From Flaveria trinervia (lineage: Eukaryota > Streptophyta > Magnoliopsida > Asterales > Asteraceae), in NCBI GenBank assembly GCA_025506515.1, contig CM046456.1, positions 9,824,708-9,888,707 on the forward strand: a DNA stretch of 64,000 nucleotides. The letters run 5' to 3'. The translations under genes and the position numbers were made by a program. Below, piece by piece: positions 1-11,269 of this stretch. The notes under the pieces were generated by a model, which was not told the DNA's origin, ran no database searches, and saw only the letters and a program-made list of their open reading frames with translations. Each line of letters starts with the position of its first letter. The stretch's first letter is position 1.

Positions 1-503
1 CCCGACAACTGACCGTGGATGCTATCGTTTTCGATAATCGACACTCACCGTTGACTGCGCCCACCACTGACAAATAACCATCTCCACCGATTGAGCCCAC
101 GACAGACACCAGATTGCTATGGCAAACCATCGACCGTTGACATCGATCGCGTTGGTTTTTAGGCGATCGACGATGACTATCGGTTGTCGGAGGCAGGCGC
201 GGTCTGTTAGTGGCGCGAAAATTGTGTATGGTTTTTCTTTATGACTTTATTATTCATTTAAAAATTGTGTGTTATTGATTATTAATACAATTTTATATTT
301 TTTAGTTTGCCTAAAAATATTAATAATGATATTTAATTTAATTTATGTGACCCGACCCAAACCGAAAATTCTAACAATAAGTTAAGATATACTTGAAATT
401 AGAAAAACATGATCTCGAAAGAAAGAAACTACCGATCCGAAAGTAGAGTCGTACATAAAAATTTCTTAATAAACTTGTAATACAAAATAGTTAAATTTAG
501 TAC
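1..503. other. No gene recognised; left flank of the terpene synthase
   Basis: The first 230 bases are GC-richer than their surroundings and hold no convincing reading frame. Bases 231-503 are AT-rich and would be intron 6 of the terpene synthase on the minus strand. I looked here for the last (seventh) exon on the minus strand and did not find it. The change in composition near base 230 suggests a junction with foreign DNA, but no terminal repeats are visible. Confidence 0.5.
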
Positions 504-1334
504 CTCAAGGGTCATCACATCATCATGGAGTCTTGCAATTATCTCTGAAGCTATCAAGATCTTTGGATTACTTTGATACCAAGTAAAAGCCTCTTGGGTG
601 ACAATATTGCCCATACCAATCCATGCAGTATTACTAAGAAGGTCATGTGTAGAAGTGATTAACCCAATCCTCATATACTCTTCAAACGATGGCACCTCGC
701 CACTATACCTCCATTCAGCCTCTTGAAGGTAACCTCTAGCCAATTCTTGAAACTATGTTCATAACACAAATGACAAAATATAATAGTAAATATAATTTTA
801 ATCATGCTTGTAAGTAATAACTAACATTGAAGCATAATGTAGACTGGAATCATACAGCTTGTTTTGAGCCCTCAATGAGATTTTTTGTTCCTTGTTGAGG
901 TAGTTGTTTGTTCAATTCAGCATACTCGTTCAACAAAATTTCATAGAAGGTTTAATATATTCTGGAAGATGTGACATAGCACTAATGTCCCACCTAAGAA
1001 GAACAAGAGTTAACATCATACTAAAGGAACATTTGATTAGATATGTCAAAGCTTGATTTAAAAAAGCGTGCTTCTAGCTTAAGGGATGAGACCCTGGAGG
1101 CGATTTGCTTGGCATTTTAACGATGCTTTTTGTATCAAGGAACGTTTTGCTTTTATTTTTATTTTTATTTTTAAATGATCTTTATTTTTTCTGGCACTTA
1201 GATTGTTTCAAACTTTTGGATTGGTGGTAGATCTATAAATAAGTGTAACTATTTTTATTGTTCTAGTTTTAGGATTCAAGTTAAAGGTGTGCCAAATGTT
1301 ATCTAAAATTAAGATATATAAAATTAAGATATAT

Positions 1335-2208
1335 ATAGGGGAGAGATCCCTAGAAAACCTTATTATAAATGAAAAACATGAAAACTAAGGATTACATATA
1401 TAAAAATATATAAGTACGTGTTATAAAATGTATAACTGATACTTACATATATGTAGAAGTTATGTATATATAAGTATGTGTTACAAGTATACAACTAAAA
1501 GTTACATACATGTAACTTATACAAGTTACATATGTGTAATTTGTTTCATCATTACCGTCTTTCCTTGAAGTTTAAAATAAAAATATATGATCCTAAAAAA
1601 ACAAGATTGAAGTTGTACAATTGGTAATACGTACTTATATATATATAACTCCTGCTTTTCATGGTTTTTATTTATAACCTGGTTTTTAAGTGTGTGTGTG
1701 TATATATATATATATAAGAACTAATTTTTGTGAGAACTATAGAACTGATATTAGCCAAATATTTAAGTCATATGTCATTTCTATTTTTTTTAAAAACAAC
1801 ATTCATAACTTTTTTTCATGACATTATTTTTTCAAAATAGTTCACCATTAATTTCAGTTTTTTTATCTTCCAACGCATACCATATTGGTATATATTTTAA
1901 AAAAATCATCCTTCTGTTATTTACACATATGTAGATATGGTATATTACACATGTGTAAATCCAATATAACACATATGTAAACAAATTCGAAAGAAACGAG
2001 TTTTTTATAATTTTGTTTTATTCTTTTATGAAATTGGAAAATGAGGAAAATATTTTTTTTTTATTTTTTTTTTTTATGTTATTTTTTGTTTTATAATTCT
2101 TTTATTATGTTTTCGTTATATACCATTTTACCATTAAAAACTAATGACTTATTTTAGTTCCTAGAGTTTCTCACAAAAAATTAAGTTCTTATTTAATCTC
2201 TCCCCTAT
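1335..2208. mobile_element. Small inverted-repeat element in intron 4 of the terpene synthase
   Basis: A 13-base terminal inverted repeat, ATAGGGGAGAGAT at 1335-1347 and its complement at 2196-2208, borders about 0.87 kb without coding capacity. A second inner pair (AGAACTAATTTTTGTGAGA near 1705 and its approximate complement near 2165-2190) also faces inward. The flanks are TA-rich, fitting insertion at TA. It looks like a non-autonomous DNA element, and it explains most of the unusual length (1.5 kb) of intron 4. The family is not recognised. Confidence 0.55.
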
Positions 2209-2276
2209 ATATATATATACATATACACACACACACACATATATATATATACATATATGTGTGTGGGTGTATGTAT
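2209..2276. repeat. TA/CA dinucleotide microsatellite
   Basis: Runs of TA, CA and TG follow each other directly at the right end of the inverted-repeat element. They lie in intron 4 of the terpene synthase pseudogene. Confidence 0.8.
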
Positions 2277-3950
2277 GTCTTGTGTGTGTGTAATGATACA
2301 TGATCGACGCCTAGCATATTTAAAGCTCTCGCTCGTGCCTAAAGTGTGGCACCTCAACTATAGTCATCCAAGTGCTTTGAAGCGTCTCTTGCTTTATAAA
2401 ACAAAGAAATCAACCATCATATGGTTTAGCATCGTGTGATGTCCATGAATAATTTACCTTGATTCACTAGCATGTCTATATAATAATGAATACCTATTTA
2501 TTGCATTGATTAAAAGTCGGATCTCCTCAATTGTAGCATAAGCATCACATGTATCATCCAACACCACAATAAGTTGAATGATTTTTGTTGTTACGATTCG
2601 AGCTTCAGAGTAATAAGGCTCCAAGAATAGTGCCAATATCCATACATAAAGCTCAGGTATCCTGTCTCTTACGTAAGATGTTTTCACTTGTAAGTCCAAG
2701 TCCTTCCACCACCTATATCAAAAGTATAAATTTAGATGCATTACAATGCCATAAGTTCATGATTACACTTTTCATAACATAAATCTTAATAGGATCAATA
2801 ATCAAAAGCATTATAACTTACTGTGAAACAATTCGAAGTTCTTCCTTTTGTAGGAGTTGCAGGTAGTTGAAGTGTCCTTTTGCAAGCGTTAGTAGCGAGT
2901 CATAGCTTGATATTTCATCTTCGAAATTAAGTAATACACTCTTGCTTCTATCATAGGATGCCCTTTATGAACAGGTCTCTCCAACGCAGTTTCACTTGTT
3001 GGGTAAGCGTACCTTGAAGTGTTTTCTCTAAGGTTCTTAGTTTAGTTTCTGTGAATGCAATGGCTTCATCTAGTATAGATTCTCCTTTTATTCTTAGCTG
3101 GGCACTCTCATAGAAACTTAACATACCCCTTATATCTTTAGTAATGTCTTCCTTAAATTCATCTGAACTACAATCCTTGAATTTGTTGAACACGTCTACA
3201 TAACCACCCATAATAAGTTATTTATCCTAATAGTATTACTTTGCTGGTAACCGCAGTCTCATGAACAATATTGTAGAGATATATCGTGTGAATTTCATAC
3301 AAAATGAAATACAGAGGTGACTTCAAGGCATAAAAATGAACTCTTAACTTGAGGCCACATATTTTAAAGGTCATCAATTTTTTTGTTTATACACTAAATC
3401 GTACATAATATTTTTATTATTTAAGTATGATTCTGCATTTTTGGCTTGTCATTGTCGATATATTAAAGTGTTGGCAAGTTCCTTTTGTCATTTGCTGTTG
3501 TGATTTCTTGCATTTTACAAACTGTATCTCGATCAGTGGGTTCATAGGGTTTTCTTTTAATTTAAAGTCTTGACAAGTCAAACAATTAATTAGTATAATA
3601 AAAAATACTTTTTACGATAACTCAATACTAGCTACTCTAATATTGTGTGGGTTCAGAAATCGTTTACAATTCATCATATTTTCATGTGTAAAGATGTTAA
3701 GAAAAAAAGGGTTCTTTTAATGGAAAAAGCCCTATTTCTAATTTGGCCACCTAATAATATTTGAGTTGGCCCTGAACGTAACACAAGTTATTGTTAATTT
3801 GTGCGATCTAGACCTACATTGCATAATTGTAAATACATATATTTACAGTGAAGTAAAGATTAGTTATTCATTTTATCTTAATACCAGGTTTATAGATAAG
3901 AAAATTGTATAAGTTAATAACTCAATATTGGATGCTATTGATTTTTCATC

Positions 3951-4097
3951 ATATATATATATATTTATGTATGTATGTATGTATGTAGGTATGTATGTAT
4001 GTATGTATGTATTGTATGTATGTATGTATGTATGTATGTATGCATGCATGCATGCATTGTATGTATGCATTCATGCATGCATGTATGTATGTATACA
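3951..4097. repeat. TATG tetranucleotide microsatellite in intron 2
   Basis: More than 25 near-perfect TATG units, with a TGCA variant block near 4040-4080, fill part of the long intron 2 of the terpene synthase pseudogene. Short frames read through it on both strands because the unit has few stops. They are not genes. Confidence 0.9.
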
Positions 4098-4871
4098 AGC
4101 TTGTTATGTTTATATGTTAGGTATTTTTAAGAATATCAAATTAAAATAAAAAAATATTTATCTGTTTATAAAAAATGTCTTATTTTTTACTTTGCATATC
4201 TCCTCAAAATGATTAAACCACCCCTCATGACATGTAAATTAATTCTAACGAAACCATAAAATATGTAGTTCTTTCTTTAAGCAGTATTAATGTGTAACTT
4301 ACCACAAGAGAACCTATAACCAAAGATTCTAAAGACCTGAAAGTGAATAGATATGGTATAGAGATCTGCTTCATTGTAATCTTGTAAGTTAAGCTGGTTG
4401 AAAAGTGTATCAAGTTGGCCATCAATATCTTTCACGAAAAGATATGTCAAACCAAGACGATGCACACAATAAATCAAACTCACTTTCTTGTTCGAGTCAA
4501 TAATAGGATCTAATATCAATCTTCTCACTTGTTCTTTCGGTTCCTCCATAGCTTTACCATATGCTTCCAATTGCTAGAAAATGAAAAACATACGTACATT
4601 GTAATCTTAACAAAACAACATCTTGCAATTGTGTATGAGCTACAAGTTTTTGCGATTAATTGATTCGAACTCTTACCGAATTGTCCAGAGAGAATGTCAG
4701 AAAACGATCACCCCAAATCGAAGGGGGAAAGTTGGCCAAGGGACGCGCTGGTTCAATGGCACCTTGTGCATTGGCTTGGTGGATGGTGGCCATTTCTGGA
4801 ATGGGAGTTGGTGGTTTTAATCAGTGACTATTGCCAGAATGCTATGGATGAGTATAACATTATGTTGGGTA

Positions 4872-4879
4872 TTTATAGA
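4872..4879 (-). promoter_or_regulatory. TATA box of the terpene synthase
   Basis: On the minus strand the sequence CTATAAATACCC lies about 80 bases upstream of the ATG at 4793. That is a normal distance for a plant core promoter with a short leader, and it supports the chosen start. Whether it is still active is unknown. Confidence 0.55.
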
Positions 4880-5164
4880 AGATGTATGCTCATGCATGGA
4901 GATCTCTTTGCATGACAATTGTATCACGGCTTTAAGTGTAAATTGTGGATGGGCTATAACCCGACAAATACCATATCGAATTAATGTAGAATATATAAAT
5001 GTTATATCACGAGCCCTACGAATGAAAGATTTTGGCATGTGCATCCAATCATTCATTTATCTAATCAGTTGCGTCTTCGTTTTCGCATTTGTTAAGCTTC
5101 CCTACATCACGTTTTTATTGTCGTTATATTTTCATAGTGATTGATGTGGTGGGGTGGGGGGGGT

Positions 5165-6254
5165 CACTACTACAAAAGCTCTCTTTTAGAGCGGTTTTAA
5201 AAAATGACCGCCTCAACAACCCGATTTAAAAATAAATATCGCATTGAAATATAGAAGCCGCTTTTAAAAATATTTTTAAGCGATTTAAAAGAATAACTTT
5301 AAAATATATGTTTTGATTTTATTTATTGAGGCGGATTCCTTTTCCCTCCATGTCCCCAAATTAGTTTCCCCCTAGAATTTTCACCTAAAATTGAATTTCA
5401 CATTCTTATAACCTCTAACTTCACCATTCATCACTCATAGCCCTAAATCGGTTCCCTCTCCGAAATCAATTTGCATCCATGCGTCCTTATAGATCTTCAT
5501 AGATCCTTATAGAATATTGCAATGAAAGAACATTTACAAACCTTTTTTCTCAGTCATCTCTTTGTTGAGGTGGTGTAAAAGAAGGTTTAGGGCGGTTTTG
5601 CAATCGCCTCGAAAAAGGTTTGTGAAATTCCAACGGTAAAAACATGTGGGATATCTAGGAGGCTATGAATCAAAGACTTTAACTCTTAGTATTAATCCAT
5701 TTAAAAATCAACAAGAACGTTGTTTCTCTCTTTTGTGTTTTGAAATTGAAGCTAATTATACCTGAAAACATGAGAGCAATTTTTTGAAAATAAATTTTGT
5801 TGTGAGTTGATAACATTTTACCAGGCAGTCTTACATATTTGGTGAAGCGGTTCTTTCGTTTTTTAAGGCGGTTTTAAAACTGCTTCCAAAAACCCCCGAT
5901 TTTTCATTGCAACATTCTATAAGGATCTATGAAGATCTATAAGGACGCATGGATGCAAATTGATTTCGGAGAGGGAACCGATTTAGGGCCATGAGTGATG
6001 AATGGTGAAGTTAGAGGTTATAAGAATGTGAAATTCAATTTTAGGTGAAAATTCTAGGGGGATACTAATTTGGGGACATGGAGGGAAACGGAGTCCGCCT
6101 CAATAAATAAAAATCACAACATATATTTTAAAGTTATTCCTTTAATCGCTTCAAAATATTTTTAAAAACGGCTTCTATTTTTCAATGCGATATTTATTTT
6201 TAAATCGGGGCGGTCATTTTTTTAAAACCGCTCTAAAAGAGGGCTTTTGTAGTG
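5165..6254. mobile_element. Foldback element with CACTA-like termini
   Basis: The left arm (about 5165-5528) and right arm (about 5900-6254) are nearly perfect inverted copies of each other, about 360 bp each, around a loop of about 370 bp. The ends read CACTACTACAAAAG on the left and, inverted, CACTACAAAAG on the right, like the terminal repeats of CACTA (En/Spm) transposons. No transposase frame is present, so it would be non-autonomous. A 3-bp target duplication is not clear, partly because the left end has three extra bases. A transcript through it would fold into a long hairpin. Confidence 0.75.
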
Positions 6255-7519
6255 CAATACCAATGAAACTTTGAAAAATGCCAAGGCTAGTAAAAACCTC
6301 GTAGATCTTACTAAATGCTTACTAAATAAGTTAGTTTATAATAAGAGAATGAAAACAATATTTACAAAAGATCTCCAAATTTTTTATATTGTCACGAGCC
6401 TCCAAAATGATTATTAAGATATCCTGGTGGTGGTTGTGAACAAAGTAAAGACCACTTAGATATAGTTTTTTAAGAGCATAAACATGGGAGATGATTACGA
6501 GTTAGGGATGATGGTGGTGGCAAGGTGGCAGTTGTGCTTTCATGGTGGTGGTTGATCTATGTTAAGGCTATGTGTTATCATCAAGTGATGGGCTTGACTA
6601 ACAAAAAGTAATTGTCACCGGTATGTACTGGGGCTTGAACGCTCCTATAAAAGGGTGCGGGAGCGAAACTAAAATTTCTTAGGGGATGAACTCGATTATA
6701 TGTAAAAATTTAAACTACCAAACCAAGAATTAACACCAACACAATAAAAGTTTACACTGCTGACGAAAAAAGAGTACAGGGAGGGCTATAAAACTCCGCC
6801 ATCGATCGTCACATAGGCGTCACATCGACATGATGAATGTGTGAGTAAAACAGATATGTTAAAGATCTTGATCATCAAGTACGTGAAAAGGAAATAATAG
6901 TGGATTAATGGTATGGTTGAATTAAAAGAATAGTGTGTCCCTCGATGATGAATGTGAGTAAAACAGATATGTTAAAGATCTTGACCATCAAGTAAGTGAA
7001 AAAGGAAATAATAGTGTGGATTAATGTTATGGTTGAATTAAAAGAATATGTGTCCCTCGACCCTCTTATCGTTGTGACTATGATACTTTCTTTGTGTCAA
7101 GCCCCAATCGCAACGGGCGTGTCATGGTTGAAGGGACCTAAATGGGCATCATTACATGTGGTCAAGCCTTATAACACATACCTAAAATAGGGAAAGAAAG
7201 AGATAAGCGGGGACCTAAATGGGCATCATTACATGTGGTCAAGCCCTATAACACATAACCTAAAATAGGGAAAGAAAGAGATAAGCGGGAAGAAGATGAA
7301 AGAGTGTTGTGAATGAGGGGCTGACTCCATATGTTTTAATTGTATATTATTTTTTAATTTTTTTTTATTTTAGGATGTTAAGTCATTTTGTAATACTTAC
7401 AAAAAATGCTAACATCCGACATTCAAGATATTTTTTTGTCATGTTTGTGCATCTTTGTAAATTTTACTTGTAATTTCTCTTAATTACCGAGTAAAAATGA
7501 TGCCAGACTTCATTATAGA
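6255..7519. other. Intergenic DNA with two direct tandem duplications
   Basis: No gene is recognised. Two local duplications are present. About 115 bp at 6831-6945 is repeated at 6947-7060 with a few substitutions and indels. About 76 bp at 7134-7209 is repeated at 7211-7289. They look like independent slippage or repair events. A short frame at 6996-7190 runs through them and is not supported as a gene. Confidence 0.7.
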
Positions 7520-7632
7520 TGTAATAACCGGTTATTTATTATTTTAAAGCCGACGAAGGGAGAAAAAAAAGAAATAAAGTCCAAAGTCGAGGGACCAAAC
7601 TCGCCAACGAAAGAAAGTCGGGTGAGTGGGAG

Positions 7633-7666
7633 TATATAAGGGAGAGGGCAGCCCTTACCCTCTCCC
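7633..7666 (+). promoter_or_regulatory. LTR TATA box followed by a hairpin
   Basis: TATATAAG at 7633-7640 is followed directly by a perfect 9-bp stem, GGGAGAGGG (7640-7648) with CCCTCTCCC (7658-7666). This would place the transcription start, and the 5' end of the LTR transcript, in or just after the hairpin. Confidence 0.55.
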
Positions 7667-8094
7667 CACACACTCACAAATCAGCCAAAGAAAAGAGGAG
7701 AAGAGAGAAAGGAAGAAAAGTATTGGTTCGAGTTGGTTCGAGTAACCAAAATCGTCGAGAAGCGAGCCAAATCAAAGCCCTTGTCGTTGTGCTCGTTTGT
7801 GTGAGTTCTAGGACCCCTCTTTTACTTGTTTTCAAACAATTTTAGGGCTGGAAAACATCTGAAATCGGGTTTTTTTGAGTGTGTGGTTGTTTGACCCATT
7901 TGTGTATATGTATGTGTGTGAATGATGCGTTTGAGTCTTGATTGTGAGCTTGTGTGCGCTTGAATGGTGTCGTGGTATGCATCCCTAAGGTTTAGGATGG
8001 CCGATTTGGGCTCAAAAATGGGTCTAGATGAGTTGGAGGCCGAAAACCCTCGGCTGCAGTCGGGATGAACTGCATTCTGCATCAGCTAGGGCTA

Positions 8095-8410
8095 GGCGAC
8101 CGACTGGAGGCCGAATGGAGGCCATACGACCGAATAGGGTGCGATTAGGATCCATTCGCACGATTGGGGTACATTCGCACGATTGAAGGTCCATTCGCAC
8201 GAGTGAAAGGCCAGTCACATGGAGGTCATACGATTGGAGGTCCAGTCGCATAAGTGCTCATCCGTATTAGTTCCATTCGCATAAGGTCCATCCGCATTGT
8301 CCATTCGCACGATTGGGTGTTCATTCGCATGAGTGTTCATCCGCATTAATTCATTCGCATAGTGTTCAGTCGCATGGAGGCCATGTGACTGAAGGGTGTC
8401 CATACGCCTG
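8095..8410 (+). repeat. Array of short CATTCGCA-type motifs in the G1 LTR
   Basis: About 13 irregularly spaced copies of a motif close to CATTCGCAYGA or CATCCGCATTA occur in about 310 bp. The matching place in the other G1 copies (51866-52250 and 63583-63745) carries the related motif CATGCGCCTAAG instead. The array therefore keeps its position while its sequence changes. Confidence 0.75.
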
Positions 8411-8829
8411 AACAGGGCTGTTGCACCGAGGAAAGTCTAGTTTGACTTCTGACTTTCTGGGGAAAGTGCAGATGTAAGTGTTGACATAAAGGTTCTGTAA
8501 GAGCACGTAAGATAATTGTTATGGCCTTAGAGAGCAGGTAGGGCATAATGATGATGAGGTTGCATGATGCATGTCATGTATGTATGATGTTACCCTGTAT
8601 GACGTAATGACTGTGCATGTTATGTTCCTTATTATGATGTATGTTTATCTTTCCTGTGACTTTACGTGTTATGATAATGAATGAACGAAGTATTATGTAA
8701 TGTAAAGTGAAAGATAACGAAAGAGGAACATGATGATGAATGCATGCATTAATGGATGAATGAAAGAAGTCTTGCAAGCATTGGATATCAGGGTCCTTCT
8801 TTGTGATCGACCAAATATGTAGTGCCTTT

Positions 8830-11252
8830 TGTAACATCTTGTATTTTTGTCAACCAAATGTTAACTGTGTTTATTCTTATAAGGGTCATGTTATCTTATA
8901 TGAAACTTGTGAGCTCTTTGTGCTTGTTTAATTTACTAGATGTTAATGAATCAAGCAATTAAATTATATACGATAATAATAACTAAAACATTGATAATAT
9001 TAATAATAATGATAATCGTAAATTATAAAATATTGTTTATAATAACGAATAACAATAATAATACTAATAATAACTAAGAAAAATGATAATAACAATGTAA
9101 AATTTAATAAAATTAATGAGAAGTCTAGGGGGCTTTATTGCCAATTTAGGAACTTAGAACAAAGTTCCCACATAAAATAACAAAACAACAAAACCACAAG
9201 GACCAAAAGTGTAACTTATCAAACCCAACCCCCACCCCTTTCTCTCTCCCCGCTATCCCGGCCGCCGGCCGGCCAAAGCCCGACGTGGCGCCGGCGAGGC
9301 CGAAATCGGCCATTTTACTCTTTAAAAGTTAACCCAAATAGTGAAATCACTTCGGGGAGGCGAATTGAACTCGGTTACATACATCAGTTGGAATATAAAC
9401 ATTGTTATGATGGCATTCAATCAAGAAACCGAAACCGTAATCGAATTCTATACATTCAACCATCAAATCATGTTAAAAATTGAATTAGTTGGATAGAAAC
9501 ATACGTGTAATCATTTAGAATTCAATGATACGATTAATTCAATTCAAGACAATCGTTAATCAGACGAATTGATGTTCTAACGTTCGCAAGACGACTTGAA
9601 TTCGACGGTGGTATAATCAAACGAATGGAACCTATATAACAAAGGGCAATTGTTCCCCTTGACCCCTTTCAACTCTTTGCAACCGCAATTTCTTTAAGAC
9701 ATCACTTAAACATCAGATTCAAACCCCATGTTCTTCGCGAACGAACCGAGACAAACTCGAGCTTAAACACATCATTTTGATCGTAATCAGGTAAGTATAA
9801 TATATATTAGTACTCGATTAAGCTTAGGGATCAAAAGCCCTAAGGTTAATCGAGTCGTAACACTCGAATCAATGTCCAATTTGGATCAATATGGAACTAG
9901 GGTTCGTGCGGTTTAGGGGGGGTTTCAATGTTTGTTATATTTTGCTTATTAAAACGACCTTTAAACGCGGCTAGAGCCTTGGTTCCATCGGAACAAAGGT
10001 GATTTCAATGTTTGTTATATTTTGCTTATTAGTGTCTTTTTCTTATAAATTAAACCTTAAATATTGTTTAACTTATTAAATCATTACTTGTACAAATGAT
10101 GTATTTTCTTATAAGTTAGACTTAAAAATATTGTTTTGCTAAATTAGTATGATTTAAAATAATATATATATATATAATATTTTTCATATTAAAATAGTCT
10201 TAAATATTATCGCAACCCTTTAAATCATTATCTATTTAAATAATAAATGTATATTAGTGTATAGAATGTGAGTAATTCTAAAAGTTATACAACTTTGTAC
10301 TTAAGTTTTATTAAAATGATTTCCTTAACTTTTTTTAAACAAAAATGCTTAATTTGTATTTTTCTTTTCTTTTATTATTTAATGTAATTAATTAAATCTC
10401 TAAATACCAAATTCCATCCAAAACCCTAATCCACATTGATTCGTTAAACTTGTTATAATTAAGCTTTAAATCTTGTAAATATATTCCTACTTAGGTACCT
10501 TGTGAAGAACTACGTTGGAATTATTGCTTATTATTCTTATTAATCGTCATTTTTATATATTTGATCAAGTGAGTATTTCTATACTCCTTTTTATATTTTT
10601 ACACTTTTAGGGTGAAACATGTTACTTTATAAACTTTGCACTTGTAAACACGTTTGATTCTTGTAAACTTATGGCATTTTACCTGTATGTTATGGTTAGT
10701 TGAACTTTGTGGCTACCATGTAATGTCGAATATATGTACAATCATTAACTATTGCTAGCCTAGCGAAGTCATAGATCTATGGGCCAGACAAGCCTGCTTG
10801 GTTGATCCAAGTACACTTAGCTAATCGTATATACTTTTAAACGTTTGAGACTTGTAAAACTTTGTCGAGGTTTGATTGTGCATTTTGTCTTACATCCCTA
10901 GTTTACTTTGTTCTCTAACTTACAACATAAATTGCCATCTTTTATATACTTATGTATTGAAAACTATGGAAATCTCACCAACATTATTGTTGACCTTTTA
11001 TTTTTAACATGTTTGAGGAAATACTCATGCTTGATCGCCTTTTTTTCCGAAGTTGTTCACACCTAGGAATACCTAGTTAACTTAATGAGCTTGTTATATA
11101 TTTCATATTGTGTTCTTATTCGAGACTATGCTTGTAATGTACCTTTCAAACTTATGAATAATATATTTGGATTTAATAATAGCGTTATGTGGCTGTGAAC
11201 GATCTTAACTCTCACTCCTCGATGTTTCCGCCGTCAAGGTTGGGGTGTGACA
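8830..11252 (+). repeat. GyA 5' LTR
   Basis: It runs from TGTAACATCTTG to GGGGTGTGACA. It is 237 bp shorter than the 3' LTR. Around 9985-10030 it lacks the tRNA-like module and the following T-rich stretch; instead a segment starting TTCAATGTTTGTTATA is present a second time, which looks like a repair or gene-conversion scar. Confidence 0.9.
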
Positions 11253-11255
11253 GAT

Positions 11256-11269
11256 TGGTATCAGAGCCC
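11256..11269 (+). other. GyA primer binding site (initiator tRNA-Met type)
   Basis: TGGTATCAGAGCCC lies three bases after the LTR end. It is complementary to the 3' end of plant initiator tRNA-Met, the usual primer for many plant retrotransposons. Confidence 0.9.

Larger units (their letters stand above)
504..4793 (-). pseudogene. TPS-a sesquiterpene synthase pseudogene, exons 1-6, last exon missing
   Basis: TPS-a enzymes are cytosolic and cyclise farnesyl diphosphate. Exons with GT/AG borders are: 1, 4793-4677; 2, 4573-4303; 3, 3195-2822; 4, 2712-2494; 5, 993-856; 6, 752-504. Exon 1 has the short RP-type N-terminus (ARPLANFPPSIWGDRF) and no plastid transit peptide. Exon 4 carries the RDR motif and the Mg-binding DDxxD motif as DDTCD. 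Exon 6 ends at DDVMTLE, the start of the second metal-binding motif (NSE/DTE). Exons 4 and 6 have the usual family lengths of 219 and 249 bp. Exon 3 is two bases short and exon 5 one base short: the reading frame slips by one base near VKLRW and again near VYYLI in exon 3, and once near EYIKP in exon 5. The final exon, with the last glutamate of NSE/DTE, is absent from the window. The product cannot be made as it stands. The substrate and product of the ancestor cannot be told from sequence alone. Confidence 0.9.
7520..8829 (+). mobile_element. Solo LTR (family G1), left part
   Basis: The LTR begins TGTAATAACCGG at 7520 and ends GGGCCTTACA at 18935. The 5-bp duplications ATAGA at 7515-7519 and 18936-18940 match perfectly, and no internal region of its own remains, so it is a solo LTR left by LTR-LTR recombination. 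It was later split by gypsy element GyA. Without that insertion it is about 1.88 kb. The segment after 7803 and the right end are recognisably similar to the LTR at 51223-53095. A TATA box and a short-motif array lie in this part. Confidence 0.85.

Noticed and set aside
1..503. Exon 7 of the terpene synthase
   Set aside because: I read the minus strand here and found none of the words expected (ERERG, the C-terminal helix region). It may lie further left or be deleted.
3873..4149. Reading frames through the TATG microsatellite
   Set aside because: Simple-sequence translation without any domain, inside an intron of the terpene synthase.
4623..5144. Plus-strand frames over the first exon and promoter of the terpene synthase
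   Set aside because: They are shadows of exon 1 and its upstream region on the minus strand. The minus-strand reading has family motifs, start, splice site and TATA box.
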